Assembly: GCA_019828595.1 (NCBI GenBank)
Contig: JAHQRK010000044.1
Span: 62,001 to 126,000, forward strand
Origin: Aphanomyces cochlioides
Taxonomy: Eukaryota > Oomycota > Saprolegniomycetes > Saprolegniales > Verrucalvaceae
DNA length: 64,000 nt
Direction of reading: 5' to 3'
Part shown: piece by piece, positions 10,901 through 21,639 of the stretch
How positions within the stretch are numbered: position 1 is the first letter of the stretch
How the letters are laid out: every line of letters starts with the position of its first letter
The notes under the pieces: model-generated
What the model saw: the letters and a program-made list of their open reading frames with translations, nothing else
What the model was told of the DNA's origin: nothing
Databases searched by the model: none
Translations under genes and position numbers: made by a program

Positions 10901-13258
10901 AATCGCAATAATTTGGCACACTCGACTCCAGCTTCCAATGTCAACACGGGCGATCGTACAATCAAGTCCTCGTCGAAACGATGTAATAACGCAGTCCCGA
11001 TTGACGGTCGTTTGGACAACAAATGGAGATATGAACACGACACTCACCACGATGATAAAAGAAAAAATGTAGCTCAATCGAGCACATTCTGTGGAATATT
11101 GACGCGTCAACGGCAACAAAGTGTCGTTCAAGACATAAACCGTCCAGAGAGCTTCCCCAATTAGAATCAGTGTTGCAAGATACGGTCTTTGGTAATTACT
11201 GAAGTATGTAACTTGATTTGTAGAGCTCAATGTGGCTGTGGATGTGCAAAGAATGACAATTGAGCCAAAAGCACGAATGCAAAGTGCTGGTCGACCAATC
11301 CATACACTTCCAAAGACAAGATTGTACTGAAAAAGATTCGTCCCGACAATTTGCAGCTTTTTAAAAGCCCCGCAGAGTACAAGGATGGTCGTCAGGACGC
11401 ACGACATGACTGTAATGTATTGACTAACATACCAAAAGTTGGAGCTGGCTGTTCTGGTCAAATCGCTAGTTTGGATGCTATACTGTTGGTAGTCTGTGCG
11501 ATCTGACATCAATGTAAAATTGCCAGCATCGCCTTCGAAATTCAAAACTTCTCTCGTGCCATCAACCCAATCGTATAATGCAATCCAACCAAAGAGGGGC
11601 CATGCCCTGCTTGTATCCCGAATAATTGGCTGTGATAGTAAGACTTGACTCGAGTTGTTCGTCGCCATTTGGATAAATTGAATGTGCAGGTTTGAGATTT
11701 CTTGGGCACTCATGTCGAAATTGAATTGATTCACAGGCAAGTCCATCGCCGCGAGAGTAGTCCATGCACTCAGAAGTGCTGCATTACACTGGCGAACGCT
11801 GACTTCGCTGCAAGAACAGGCCAGCTGCGTCATGTCAGACGTAAATTTCACTACATTCATTGCAAATAACAAGCTCTCTCGGCCAAAGTTGATTAAAAAT
11901 GGATCTTGGGCTTGGCAGCCATCGTTAAAACTGAAGGGTGCTTGGGGATACGGCATTGGCACTCCAAATTGTGCGCAGAATGGATTTCCACCGTGGTATA
12001 ATATACCCGAACCACGCCAAGATGGCGGTATTACATCAATATTGGCGTCGTTCATCGTCTTGTACAGCTCGTTTACCCGAGCGTCTGCTTTCAGAGCGGT
12101 TGAAAGAGCCTTTTTGAATGCAATTACGGACGTGGTTAACGTCGGTGGTACAGGAATGTAAGTGCTATCGATACTTGTCAACGGCCCAAGATGATAACGC
12201 AAGAGGAACACACTCGACTTGCTGCTTAGAATATCGTAAGCATCGTCCCAAGTGCGGCCTAATTCTTCGAGAGATTTGTTGGAGCTGCGTACGAGACTAT
12301 AATCGTAACGATTACAAACAGCCATATCGTTCCAAAGACCCATGTTGAATGGAGCAGTCGACCATGCGGTTAATCCTCGATCAAGATAAGGAACTGAGGT
12401 ACTCGTGATGGATCTCTCAACGCCAAACGCATTCCGTATGACAATTCTTTCGTCGAGTCCATACTGAAAGCAATTCTGGTATTGAATGCCATAATATTGC
12501 AATCCGACGCGCTGCCACTGAGCTAGCTCGTCAGTTACCGACAGCAAAGTGTGATTTTGCAGCTCACTAAGCCAATGTTGTCCATTCGGGAGGAGTAATA
12601 CGTGCTGTACGACTGTCTTATAAATGTTGACGCCAAAGGAAGTCTCCGTGAGCTCATTTGGATGGATATTGCGCAGCAGAGAGTCCAGATAGACGGCAGC
12701 ATTGTCAACTTTGTTGTTGGCACATCGGTGCTGGCGTTGGGCAGTGTGGGCTAACTCAAATTGACGGCCAAAATCGACCCAGCAGTACGCAATAATCGTG
12801 TGGATATTTTCGTACAAACTGTTCTTTCGAATGGTCTTGATGGCTGTCTCTAGTGAAAATGGCGCCAACATAAGACGCCGAGCGGCTGTGGGGCGCAAAT
12901 CCACATTGACATTGGCTTGAGAGTAGTCTTTGGCGACGGTGGCGCTCTCATTAAATAGACTGAAGGCTCCGCTTTGGCCCAAGATAAGCCTTGATACGAT
13001 GAGATCGGAGAGGAACGTTTGGCCTCCAGTTGTGTTAAATTGTCTCCACCAGAAGTCGTTGTTGACGCTGTCTGACAAGATCGTCAGGTACATAATGTTG
13101 CAAAATAAAGAGCCAAGAAGGTAGAGGTATCCCGCGACAACCAAGAGCAGCGAGTGCTTGCTTTTCACGGCTATGTCGACTGGGCCAGCATATGGAGGAG
13201 CCGCACGCGGTTGGACACGCACCATTCTAAATATGGCGAGTGTGTCTGCTCGTTTCAT
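7958..13258 (-). CDS. 1,766-residue multi-pass membrane protein with internal duplication
   Basis: One uninterrupted frame. The protein is two similar halves of about 880 residues. Each opens with a hydrophobic segment (about 34-60 and 895-915), followed within a few residues by an N-DFWW motif. Next is a roughly 550-residue hydrophilic region rich in N-x-S/T sites and containing YC(W/Y)VDF-R and AVYL(D/E)S-LRN motifs. Each half ends in five hydrophobic segments (about 605-805 and 1480-1675) with shared VW(I/L)GRP and VYVLND/VYILND motifs. This suggests 12 membrane segments with two large extracytoplasmic loops. No characterised family is recognised. ATG at 13258 gives the longest product, but related fragments conserve the ATG at 13225, so the start may be 11 codons later. 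Fragments of this family are scattered through the window among CRN remnants. Confidence 0.85.
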   Translation of the reverse strand: MKRADTLAIFRMVRVQPRAAPPYAGPVDIAVKSKHSLLLVVAGYLYLLGSLFCNIMYLTILSDSVNNDFWWRQFNTTGGQTFLSDLIVSRLILGQSGAFSLFNESATVAKDYSQANVNVDLRPTAARRLMLAPFSLETAIKTIRKNSLYENIHTIIAYCWVDFGRQFELAHTAQRQHRCANNKVDNAAVYLDSLLRNIHPNELTETSFGVNIYKTVVQHVLLLPNGQHWLSELQNHTLLSVTDELAQWQRVGLQYYGIQYQNCFQYGLDERIVIRNAFGVERSITSTSVPYLDRGLTAWSTAPFNMGLWNDMAVCNRYDYSLVRSSNKSLEELGRTWDDAYDILSSKSSVFLLRYHLGPLTSIDSTYIPVPPTLTTSVIAFKKALSTALKADARVNELYKTMNDANIDVIPPSWRGSGILYHGGNPFCAQFGVPMPYPQAPFSFNDGCQAQDPFLINFGRESLLFAMNVVKFTSDMTQLACSCSEVSVRQCNAALLSAWTTLAAMDLPVNQFNFDMSAQEISNLHIQFIQMATNNSSQVLLSQPIIRDTSRAWPLFGWIALYDWVDGTREVLNFEGDAGNFTLMSDRTDYQQYSIQTSDLTRTASSNFWYVSQYITVMSCVLTTILVLCGAFKKLQIVGTNLFQYNLVFGSVWIGRPALCIRAFGSIVILCTSTATLSSTNQVTYFSNYQRPYLATLILIGEALWTVYVLNDTLLPLTRQYSTECARLSYIFSFIIVVSVVFISPFVVQTTVNRDCVITSFRRGLDCTIARVDIGSWSRVCQIIAIQIFSVVLSYLLVRVYRRGAKDIALRECHVLVPAAANSYFTFQDGSAWQLDAVACVMAGMFPTYTHIFDFKIWAFLERTSLATDFIDRIRVQRANSTVTSKPMFHSRHASYSVLGLMYMACSIAGSYAFLEFTNAATANDFWWASFDSSAQIHLCNWFNAYLQFGPSSPNIELADPAYGSALSTTSNSTADSLQISPLYAGTIQDEANSLINVITSLRLMDGCSIPWIMTPYCYVDFDRRWEMASTKSKQDRCGSSEIWNGAVYLESILRNTDAISLNKCWGSALEIGIFSHLRSTNGGMKWLSSTATHSSSISDEVSYWKAAGITKYSTQWQNYKSLGVLESFRVQNAFGWNYAMTLKMFNSSFQLSLQTSFKMHWPLAQDLTLVMSNWSLIQGKSLIRQSSAFAFANATPECVLIDAGILTIPLGPGFSLVRQILGPFGTISMRRIPVPSTLLKLYQSATQLFLTLLSSQAATQEDFSKIYSPFTMQPTMSSWSVASKRGGNILCDLETTETAVEDSPGISFGSTGACRNGLVEILSGDMSSLVKAALLIDAMNVTAASQLEKLSPSITATMLSQAKAFVVKNVPPMQQEQMRGLARAAKKHLLDVVNVSMVQFLAQGTNNSAYNLSVVNVFDPSEADFEVYAWLFLFQWVEGLREVVSFEGDADKLTAISTASSFVQVMANSMEIPTNLSFFRRVILQYVSGIMLLVACIVCGYILALQGRIEAKNMLSFSRVTALVWLGRPLIFARAFSAVSLLATSNLTLTRQGLLLLFESHPPPWYYTILTAGELNWMVYILNDVFSVVTRQYTSAYATTSFFTVWLVSAAWNLLAPPSRSVEIARVCTVEAVDFQLVCQSGLVAIGNFKRFRVLIGIVVISCALCYLVERICHPKLQPRATNVSFMVYAAASHQFTSNKWEYRGIRYVDKASAVLTGIISVEYRTTLVMFDIKTWRYHQLDKDEYGLMDPNTPPHLIHALPLIE

Positions 13259-13651
13259 CGTGAAACAGTCCGACGTACAATATCATCAGACACCATGACG
13301 CAATTAAGTAAAAGGAATCTGTTAAGAATGAGTATTCGAGCCATCCTGGCACTTGATTTTGGCATCGATACGCCAACTTCGTGGAGAAAAGACGCCCGTG
13401 CTCCAAACAACTCAATGACTCACGACGTCCAAGGAAGACAAGGTGATTTGACAAAGCGTCCACCACGTGTCGCATTCCCATCGTGTTATCTTTGGACATT
13501 CCTGTCACTTCAGCCACAACATGACTGTGACGACATGACGAGCTGCGAATATTCTAAGTGGCACAAGGCAAGACCTCAAAATCAACGAATTCAATGAAAG
13601 TTGGCTCTCAAGCTCAATTTCCTCTTTGCAAAGAGTTGTGCAACTTCTAAG
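13259..13651. promoter_or_regulatory. Shared upstream region of divergent genes
   Basis: Lies between the minus-strand membrane gene and the plus-strand CRN pseudogene, so it must hold the upstream sequences of both. The TTTCGCGCGCAA leader of other CRN copies is reduced here to a degenerate GTTGTGCAA just before the ATG. Confidence 0.35.
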
Positions 13652-14768
13652 ATGGCAAGTGAGCTATGCGTCTGGTATGTCAAGAAGACTCCAAAGGTGG
13701 AGGAATCTAGCGTAACGATGCCGTCAGGACCCAATTGCCACATTCATCAATTCAACGAAGCTGGTTATGCCAAAACTCTCCGATCCATCACTGGGCAACG
13801 CAAAGTCTACTCCGACATGGAAGCATTGAAAGTGGAGAAGGCATTTTCTCTTCACCTAACTCGAGAAATGACTCCCCTCGTAGTTGTTGCTCCCATTCCT
13901 ACTGCTACAGAATATCCTCACAAGAAACAACGTCTCGATGTCAATCCTGTACCAGCACAGGAGGTTCTTCTTGAACCAGTACCAGAGTTCTCTAGAATTG
14001 ATGTCAACGGGCCATACGTCTTGATACCATGTGTACGGCGAAAGCTTCATATATTGGAATACAAAGTGACACCATGCTGTATCGCCGAGCTCAAGTAGAA
14101 GAGCTATGGCAGTTTTGAACAATCGAGTGATTGCAGAGATGAAAAAAGGTTACATTGTTGGACCCCTTGGTATGGGCAAATCCATGTGCACATTGAGTTT
14201 TGTGGCATCGTTGGATCGTGAGGAATGGCGTGTAATATATTCTTTCATTCGAAGGGACCGCTTTGTTGACACGGGAACGAAATATGTTTGGCTCAATGGT
14301 AAGCTGACTTTTACTCTGCCTAGTTCTCATGATCAGAAACAGCTTTTTGTGAGTCTGGACGGCTTCAACGAAGGCAATTATCACTTGGAAGTATTGCGAA
14401 ACATCCAAGATCAACTCAAAGACATTGATCGAGTTGTGGTTTGCTCCTCCTTGACAACACTTGGGAAAAGAAATACGACCGCGAAGTTCACGATGGTATT
14501 GAGTTTTTCTTCGTGTATTCATGGACATGGGACGACTATCGAACCGCCGTCCTAAATCCAGAATTTTTGAACTTGGTAATGGACGATCTGGATGTAACCC
14601 CTCCCTCGGACGTGATTCAACAAACATCGTCAACGAATATGATTGATTTGAAGTTTTAGTACGCCGGTGGCTCCTGTCGATTCATGTTTGAATACCGAAC
14701 CGAACAAAGTCAAGTCGGAGCTCAGGATGCTTGTCAACCACAAATTAGCCATAGTCCAGCTGCAATAA
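13652..14768 (+). pseudogene. Crinkler effector pseudogene, truncated
   Basis: Starts at ATG 13652, matching MASELCVWY starts of other copies. Header and VVVAP motif are present. A frameshift between about 14040 and 14110 precedes the NTPase, whose Walker A reads GPLGMGKS rather than GPPGTGKS. Another frameshift lies near 14480, and a TAG interrupts LKF-YAGGSCRF at 14657. The C-terminal nuclease-like domain is absent. It is more diverged than the copies at 14983, 18904 and 53012, so it is an older loss. Confidence 0.85.
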
Positions 14769-14961
14769 GCTGAAACATTCAGAATTTTCAAGTATTATCA
14801 ATTGTTCATTTCATCAATTTGTCGGGAGAATACAAGATGGGCAGATAGACTTCGAATGCGTTGATAACAAGTTCTCTGTTGGATGAGTGTCATGAAAGAT
14901 ATAAACTTAACGGTATATCATTTTCTAAAGGCATAATTGCGACAAGACAGGTCAGAAATTC

Positions 14962-14973
14962 TTTCGCGCGCAA
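14962..14973 (+). promoter_or_regulatory. CRN leader motif TTTCGCGCGCAA
   Basis: Perfect copy of a 12 bp element located just upstream of the ATG in most recent CRN copies (also 18886, 28769 minus, 42769, 54959 minus and 55582 minus). A one-base variant is at 42211. Conservation in the leader may reflect shared ancestry, a start-site element, or both. Confidence 0.5.
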
Positions 14974-14982
14974 ATCCTGAAG

Positions 14983-16650
14983 ATGACAAGTGAGCTCCGC
15001 GTCTGGTGTGTCCTAGTTGATGCTAGCAATACGGAGCTGTCGGCGGCGACCAAAGTTAAGATGGCCCCTGGCAGTGATATCGACGACTTCAGGCATGTTG
15101 TGCAAAAGAAATATGAGAAGACTTACTTGAACCGAGTCGAACCAACAGATCTCGTTGTCATGAAGTCAAAGACGAATCCCGATCGTCTCAAATCATCTGA
15201 AGGACTGCTAAAAAAGAAAAAAACTGAATCAAACGAAGACGGGGAGTCCGAAGAAATGACTCAATATGGCTTGAATGAAGATGAGGCGCTCTTGGTTGTT
15301 GTTCCCACTAAATCATCTCTGGAAAATCCTCACAAGAAGCAACGTGTACACGTTGATCCTCTACAAGTACCAGAGCAACTCTCTGCACCAGCACCAGTGT
15401 TACCCCCTTTACAACTATCAGAGGTTCCCCAAATTGATATCAACGTGTCATACGTCAAGATACCGCTTGCGCTGTTGCAATCGTCATTTATTGGATTGGA
15501 AAAAGACATCATGCTGTATCCTCACGCTCAAGTCAAAGAGCTATGGCAGTTTTTGAACGATCGAGTGATTGCAGAGAAGAAAAAAGGCTACATTGTTGGA
15601 CCCCCTGGTACGGGAAAATCCATGTGCACACTGAGTTATGTGGCATCATTGAATCGTAAAGTATGGCATGTAATTTGGATCCATTTGAAGAAACTGACTT
15701 CTGCACGCTTTTTGGACATGGAAACGAAAAAAGCTTGGCGCGATTGTAGCCGGAATTTTATTCTGCCAAGACCTCATGATAACAAACCACTTCTTGTGTG
15801 TCTGGATGGATTCCACGAATAAGAATATCACATCGAAGTCTTCCGAAATATCGAAGGACAACTCAAAGAAAGTGATCGACTTGTAGTTTCCTCCTCCATG
15901 TCAACTCTTGGGAAGACAAATACAACCGAGGTTATTCGCGATGGTATTGAGTTTTTCTTCATGTATTCCTGGACACGGGACGAATACCGAACTGCCGTCC
16001 AAGATCAAGAATTTTTGAATTCGGTAAAGGTCAATCTGGAAGCAACCCCTCCCTCCGACGTGATTGAAGAAACAAGTTCAACTGGTGATGATTATTTGGA
16101 CGACATGATCGATTTAAAGTTTTACTACGCCGGTGGCTCATGTCGATATATGTTTCAGCTCTCAACAGACGAAGTCATATTGCGGATAGAAGAAGCTGTT
16201 GAATCGGCACCGAACAAGGCTGACCTAGTGAAGTATTGCGTCGGCAAGTATCACAAGGATGAAATTAACAGACTCTATGGGTTGAACGAGAACCGTGAAC
16301 GGTATGCCGTGAGTGAATATGCTCTCAGTTGATTTGTGAATGCGTCGGGTAGGACGCCATTGCTGAATTAGCAAACAATCTTGGAGCGGCATAAACCCTC
16401 TAATGCATGGCTATTTGTTTGAGTGGCTGTTTTTGGCGTCAGTAAAGAAAGAGACGGTCGAACTCATTGACGTAAATTCGGTCAAGGTTCAACTACCCAT
16501 GACTGATGTCTATATTTTTGACCCAACGAAGAACTTCAAGACGACAGGTGAAGGAGAGGAGCATCGGGTTTTTGCTGACAAAAAGTGGCTGAAACCCGTC
16601 ATGTGGAACCAAGGAGGTTATGATGCTTTGTACTTTGACAGGTGGCTCCA
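14983..16650 (+). pseudogene. Crinkler effector pseudogene, C-terminally truncated
   Basis: Close relative of the intact 53012-54949 gene. It has the MTSELRVW header, LLVVVP motif (about residues 103-108), Walker A GPPGTGKS, Walker B LLVCLDG, the YAGGSCRYMF signature and the first part of the nuclease-like domain up to GGYDALYFD. Lesions are TAA at 15820 (a Tyr codon elsewhere), TGA at 16330 (a Cys codon elsewhere) and small indels at about 16350-16400. The gene stops abruptly after YDALYFD at about 16639, and the QLT strand and tail are missing. An inverted copy of its own middle (16665-16950) follows the breakpoint. Confidence 0.9.
16044..16329 (+). repeat. Inverted repeat inside CRN, left arm (286 bp)
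   Basis: CRN segment from the ATPPSDV region to the EYALS region. It is repeated in inverted orientation at 16665-16950 without net insertions or deletions and with few substitutions. Confidence 0.9.
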
Positions 16651-16664
16651 CAACACACAAAATG

Positions 16665-16950
16665 ACTGAGTGCATATTCACTCACGGCATACCGTTCACG
16701 GTTCTCGTTCAACCAACAGAGTCTGTTAATTTCATCCTTGTGATACTTGCCGACGCAATACTTCACTAGGTCAGCCTTGTTCGGTGCCGATTCAACAGCT
16801 TCTTCTATCCGCAATATGACTTCGTCTGTTGAGAGCTGAAACATATATCGACATGAGCCACCGGCGTAGTGAAACTTTAAATCGATCATGTCGTCCAAAT
16901 AATCATCACCAGTTGAACTTGTTTCTTCATTCACGTCGGATGGAGGGGTT
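16665..16950 (-). repeat. Inverted repeat inside CRN, right arm (286 bp)
   Basis: Minus-strand copy of 16044-16329. The loop of 335 bp holds the truncated nuclease-like domain. One Tyr codon of YAGG is His here and Gly-Leu near the end differs, so the copies have begun to diverge. Confidence 0.9.
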
Positions 16951-16964
16951 TGTCCATATCGGTT

Positions 16965-17400
16965 TTTGGCGCTGCTATGACGTACTCGACGAGTGGAAGG
17001 ACAAATTTGAAGAGTTCTGATCCATCCAGACTCGTCCTCATCCGTACCTTGAATGTCAAGCATGAAGTTGAGCGACACAAGACGAAAAGGATACACATGA
17101 AACCTGCCGACGCTTTATGGACGAATCGAATGATATGGCATCCCAACTCATCAACTGGAATTGATCGCAGAGGCATATAGACGATGAAGGAGTCATGGTC
17201 CATGTGTTTGGATTAAGACGCGGTGCAGCAAGTTCGTACGCCAAACGTTGTCACCTGGATGGAGGATTGCACAGTTGAGAGTCCAGATAGACCTGTGCAT
17301 GGCGACTTTGATGGTTGTACATCGACTTTGGCGGTTTGGACTGATGGCCAAAGTCCAGCAGTACGCAATGGCCAGCAGCTTTTATGCCTCTTTTCAATTT
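16965..17400 (-). pseudogene. Fragments of the large membrane-protein family
   Basis: At 16970-17235 the minus strand encodes sequence like the C-terminus of the 1,766-residue protein (F-VHKASAGF, then a V-L-FKVR stretch). At about 17250-17400 frames give remnants of its N-terminal loop (YCW and VYLDS-L-N-P). The middle of the gene is missing, so this is an internally deleted, decayed relative. Confidence 0.6.
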
Positions 17401-17639
17401 AATTCGACCCAAACTCACTCGGTCTGCATGTTGATTGTCAACATGAAATATTTTACGTACGCTGTTTGGTCGAAATTTGGAAGAACGTTGAGAACACGAC
17501 AGGGCTACATGTTCGTGTCGTCCTGAGTATTTCGTGTATTTTCTTCCTGGCGACAAAAGTTGTCTTGTCTGTACAAAACAGTTGAGTACATAGTAATTTT
17601 AATCCTTTGCGGTGCAAGCGACGTCTCATTGAGACTTCA

Positions 17640-18640
17640 AAAGCCAACACTGGGACACGATTGACTTCATGAGTGATCGCTCTTTCGTCGTAATACGCTC
17701 TGATCTTCATTCGAGCCAAACTTTATCTCCCGCAGTTTGTCTGGCTTGACCACAACATAAATCTTCACCGTCAAAGTATACGCCACTGAGTTTTCACAAC
17801 ACTCCACTAAACAGTCTCAGCTTGAGGACGTATATACTTGATGATCTTGTCAAGAAAACACAACATATTTGATTCCACGTCACAATAATGTACACGAAAT
17901 CGTATCCCCCTCCGTTCGACACGAAGACACACTTTGTTTCTTCAATTTCTTGGCAAGATTTGTCTCTGGATGAATATGAACAACTTTAATTTAGCGCAAG
18001 ACAACCTTCAACAGCGTTATCACCGCCAAGACCAAAAACCAAACACTTGTCGACAACTCCCATTGTCATCATATTCAGTCAAAGCTCCGTGATCTTCAAT
18101 ACGTCGAGTCTCGAATTCGAGCATCTTGAATGGCTTGACGATGAAATAAATTTCCGCGTGCATCCTTTTCTTCATCCCAGCCTCATGAAGTTTCGACAAT
18201 CGATTTGAAAAGATTGTCACTTGAGATAGTGTGTGCTCGATCTCATCCATTGAAGAAAAACATTCTTTTCAGCGAAATCTTTGCCTTCATCGCTCCAAAC
18301 GATGGGTTTCATCTTTGTTCTGTTCCCACAGATCTGTTGCTGCTCTCCATTTCTTCCAGTCGTCTGGAATTCTTTCTTCGATCAATAAGAATGACTTCAG
18401 CTTGAGGCAAGACAACATTCACGAAGCTGGTGCTGTCAACCAGTCAAATGTAGCAAGTTGTTGACATGACGCACCACCCAGGAGAAGGTTGGCGATCGAA
18501 GGGTGTAGTGAGTCACCAAAGGCAAAGGTAACTTGATTCCAATGCTGAAACCGTGTCCCCCCCTAATGCATTGGCAAAGAGAGCGAGGACATCATGCTCA
18601 CGGGAATTCAATCACATGTCTCGTTCATACCAAGCAAGAG
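17640..18640 (-). pseudogene. Decayed Crinkler C-terminal fragments
   Basis: At least two partial copies of the nuclease-like module. 17640-17990 encodes VKIYVVVKPDKL-type tail sequence. 18020-18640 encodes LSKLHEAGMKKRM-AEIYFIVKP, a VVLPQAEVI-like segment and a degenerate MNE segment. Numerous stops and frameshifts are present, with no header or NTPase. Confidence 0.7.
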
Positions 18641-19010
18641 TGGAGGTGTTTGTTGACATGCACCAGAGAAATTAGAGCCATTGTAGTGTTCTTCTTTAAA
18701 CGGACGTCGTCTCGATCGTCTTCTGGACACTGAGTCCTTCGCTGTAGCTCGACAAGGTGATGCTCTCCCACAAAGACTTGGCCAGTGCGCAAATAAATGT
18801 TGCCGGTATTTCAGTGAACCATCGTGAAAGATAATATATTAATTTTAACGAGTTGAATTGCATCCGCGACAGGACAGAATCATCTTTTCGCGCGCAACTG
18901 AAGATGACGAGTGAGCTCTCCGTGTGGTTCACCTTGCTTGATGCCAATCGTGCTACACTGCTGAAGAAAACCAGCGTGACGATGCAGTCAGGACCCAAAT
19001 GCAAAATTGA
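18480..19010 (+). repeat. Inverted repeat B, left copy (CRN promoter and header)
   Basis: Old CRN fragment, promoter and first codons of the CRN at 18904. It recurs inverted at about 28656-29186, and the first part (to about 18720) recurs directly at 39905-40154. The homology continues at lower identity through the header. Confidence 0.85.
18886..18897 (+). promoter_or_regulatory. CRN leader motif TTTCGCGCGCAA
   Basis: Perfect copy of the leader element, six bases before the ATG at 18904. A GAAAGATAATATATTA block about 60 bp further upstream is also shared with other CRN copies. Confidence 0.5.
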
Positions 19011-20820
19011 TCACTTTAAGGACACTGTGTATGCCAAAGTCTCTCGGATCCTCCCCAAAGATATGATCGCTGCACAACTCGATGTCTACTCCAATATGGC
19101 CGCATTAGACGCAGAGAATCCAGTGGCTCTCGACCCGACTGACGAAATGACTCAGTATGACGCTAATATGAACAGTCTCCTCGTAGTGGTTGCTCCCATT
19201 CCTTCTGCTACGGGATATTCTCACAAGAAACGACGAGCGGACATCGATCCTGTGTCAGCACCGGAGCTTCAACTCCTTGAACCAGTATCAGTACCAGACC
19301 TTCCCCAAACTGACATTAGCGGAAGTTATGTCGCGATACCACGTGCATTGTTGCAATGGTCTTATATTGGACAGGAAAGAGACACCTTTCTGTATCCCCG
19401 CGCTCAAGTCAAATAGCTATGGCAGTTTTTGAAGGATAAAGTGATTCGAGACAACAAGAAAGGATACATTGTTGGACCCCCTGGCACAGGAAAATCCATG
19501 TGCACACTGAGTTATGTGGCATCATTGGATCGTAAAGAATGGCATGTAATTTGGATCCATTTGATGAAAGATGATTGCTACCACATTCTGGACATGGCAA
19601 CAAAACAATATTGGCGAATTGCTAGCGTGATGTTCAACTTACCCCGATCTCATGACAATCAAAAACTTCTCGTGTGTCTGGATGGATTCCACGAGGGCGA
19701 TTTTCACATGAATTTATTTCGAAAACATATTGCTGCTCAACTAAAAGACATCGATCGATTTGTCGTTTGCTCCTCCATGTCAACTCTTGGGAAGAGAAAT
19801 CCAGACGACGACAATCGCGCTGGTATTGAGATTTTCTTCATGTATTCGTGGACACGAGACGAATACGAACCGCCGTCCAAGATCAAGAATTTTTTTCTGG
19901 ATGCAACCCCTCCCTCCGACGTGAATGAAGAAACAAGTTCAAATCGTGATGATTGTTTGGACGACATGATCGATTTAAAGTTTTACTACGCCGGTGGCTC
20001 ATGTCGATACATGTTTCAGCTCTCAACAGACGCCGTCAAGTTGCGGATCAAAGAAGCTGTTGAAGCGGCACCGAACAAGGCTGACCTAGTGAAGTATTGC
20101 GTCGGCAAGTATCACAAGGATGAAATTAACAGACTCTATGGGTTAAACGAGAACCGTGAACGGTATGCCGTGAGTGAATATGCACTCAGTTGCTTTGTGA
20201 ATGCGTCGGGTAAGGACGTCATTGCTGAATAAGCATACAATCTTGGAGCGAAGAAAACCCCTCCAATGCATGGCTATTTGTTTGAGTGGCTGTTTTTGGC
20301 GTCAGTAAAGAAAGAGAAGGTCGAACTCATTGACGTAAATTCGGTCAAGGTTCAACTACCCATGACTGATGTCTATGTTTTTGACCCAACGAAGAACTTC
20401 AAGACGACAGGTGAAGGAGAGGAGCATCACATTTGTGCTGATAAAAAGTGGCTGAAACCCGTCAAGTGGAACCAAGGAGGTTATGATGCTTTGTATTTTG
20501 ACATGGTGGCCACAACAGTTATCTTCATCCAATTGACGATAGCAGCCAAGCACGATCTCAAGCTGAATTTTTTCGATACAGTGCTGTCGAAGCTTGTAGC
20601 TGCTGGAATGAAGAAGGAAGTGAAAGTCGAGATCTATTTCGTTGTCAAGCCGGAAAAGTTGGAAGACTTCAAGATAAGCCAAGTTGAAGACCCCCACGTA
20701 TTGGAAAAGTATGATCCAAGATGGGCCCCCAAAAAAGTATCTGACCAATTCGTATTCTTGCCTTTAACAGTAGATTGTAAGGCGTTCTTTACGCTCTTGA
20801 ATATCTATTTTTGTGCGTGA
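18904..20820 (+). pseudogene. Crinkler effector, near-complete but interrupted
   Basis: All CRN domains are present in order: header with a VYAK segment, LLVVVAP motif, NTPase with GPPGTGKS and LLVCLDG, the YAGGSCRYMF signature, the FEWLF helix, GGYDALYFD, IFIQLTIAAKHD and the C-terminal tail. Two premature stops break it: TAG at 19414 (Glu in other copies) and TAA at 20230. A stretch near 19870-19905 is out of register through compensating indels. ATG 18904 matches other CRN starts; the longer frame from 18853 opens at a TTG and is not credible. Position about 20138 onward is also the left arm of the large inverted repeat. Confidence 0.9.
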
Positions 20821-21269
20821 GGTGTTTCCCAGTTCTTGGTATATAAATGTTGACACTCAGCACAACTAGGAACCCAAATTGTTGCATTATTTGGCGAAAG
20901 CATGGATCTGACAAAAATGAATGTGGGTGCAACCCGCACTTCTAGTTTTCTGCTCGCATTCAGCAAATATGTCGTCGCGGCGCCGAGCCAGGACAAGCAT
21001 ATATCCAAAGCCGTCGAATCAAGATGTCCGTACTTGAAATCGACGCAACAACCACAGACATAATATTCTGCTCAAACTCGCTCGAAAAGCGTGCGGGTAC
21101 GCGTCAAGTATGAATTATATCATGCCAATCAATTTACGCACGTTGCAGAATGAATTTTGGATACGACAAGGCACATTTCATCCAGAACATTTCGTTTTAG
21201 ACTTCCGAGCCACATGAAGCGGCGAAAGATGTGCTGTCCATACAAATTATGGAGACACTATTGAGTATT
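20821..21269. other. 3' flank of CRN
   Basis: No gene. This CRN downstream flank recurs in the right arm (about 50300-50765) and, more diverged, at about 52560-52980 downstream of the intact CRN. Confidence 0.6.
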
Positions 21270-21560
21270 GATATTTAACGGTGCAAATGGCGTCTCCACG
21301 ATACTTCAAAAACCAACCAATGGACCCATTTCTCTTCATGTGAGGTCTGTCTTCCATCGTATTTCGTCAATACGCCATATTTATCATCGAGCGAATTTCA
21401 ACTCCTGCAGTTTGTCTTGCTCGACCATACGTAAGATTTCCCCGAAATTTTGTTCATCCCAATGCCACTTAGTTTTTACATCATTTCAGTAAAGAATCCC
21501 AGCTTGAGATGCATGTACTTGATCTTAAAATTAAAGATGGACTGCAGCAGGAGGACAAAA
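21270..21560 (-). pseudogene. Decayed Crinkler C-terminal tail
   Basis: In shifting frames the minus strand encodes HLKLGFFTEM, LSGIGMNK and LQELKFA, matching the HDLKL-FFD-VLSKL-AAGMKK and KLEDFKI segments of intact CRNs. Several stops. Mirrored at about 50011-50301, with a further copy at about 52270-52500. Confidence 0.6.
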
Positions 21561-21639
21561 GTGCGAAGCATCGCAAAATGTCAATTCAATAATTTGGGGG
21601 ACATGTTATATTTCAACAAGATCGGAGAAGAACGTTTGG

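Noticed and set aside
13601..13651. N-terminal extension of the CRN at 13652
   Set aside because: It opens at TTG and matches the untranslated leader of other CRN copies; the conserved MASEL start is at 13652. The same reasoning removes the TTG starts at 18853 and 28813.
5461..20820. Antiviral NTPase-nuclease defence system
   Set aside because: The NTPase plus nuclease pairing resembles bacterial defence proteins, but the ubiquitin-like header, LLVVVP motif and oomycete context fit Crinkler effectors better.
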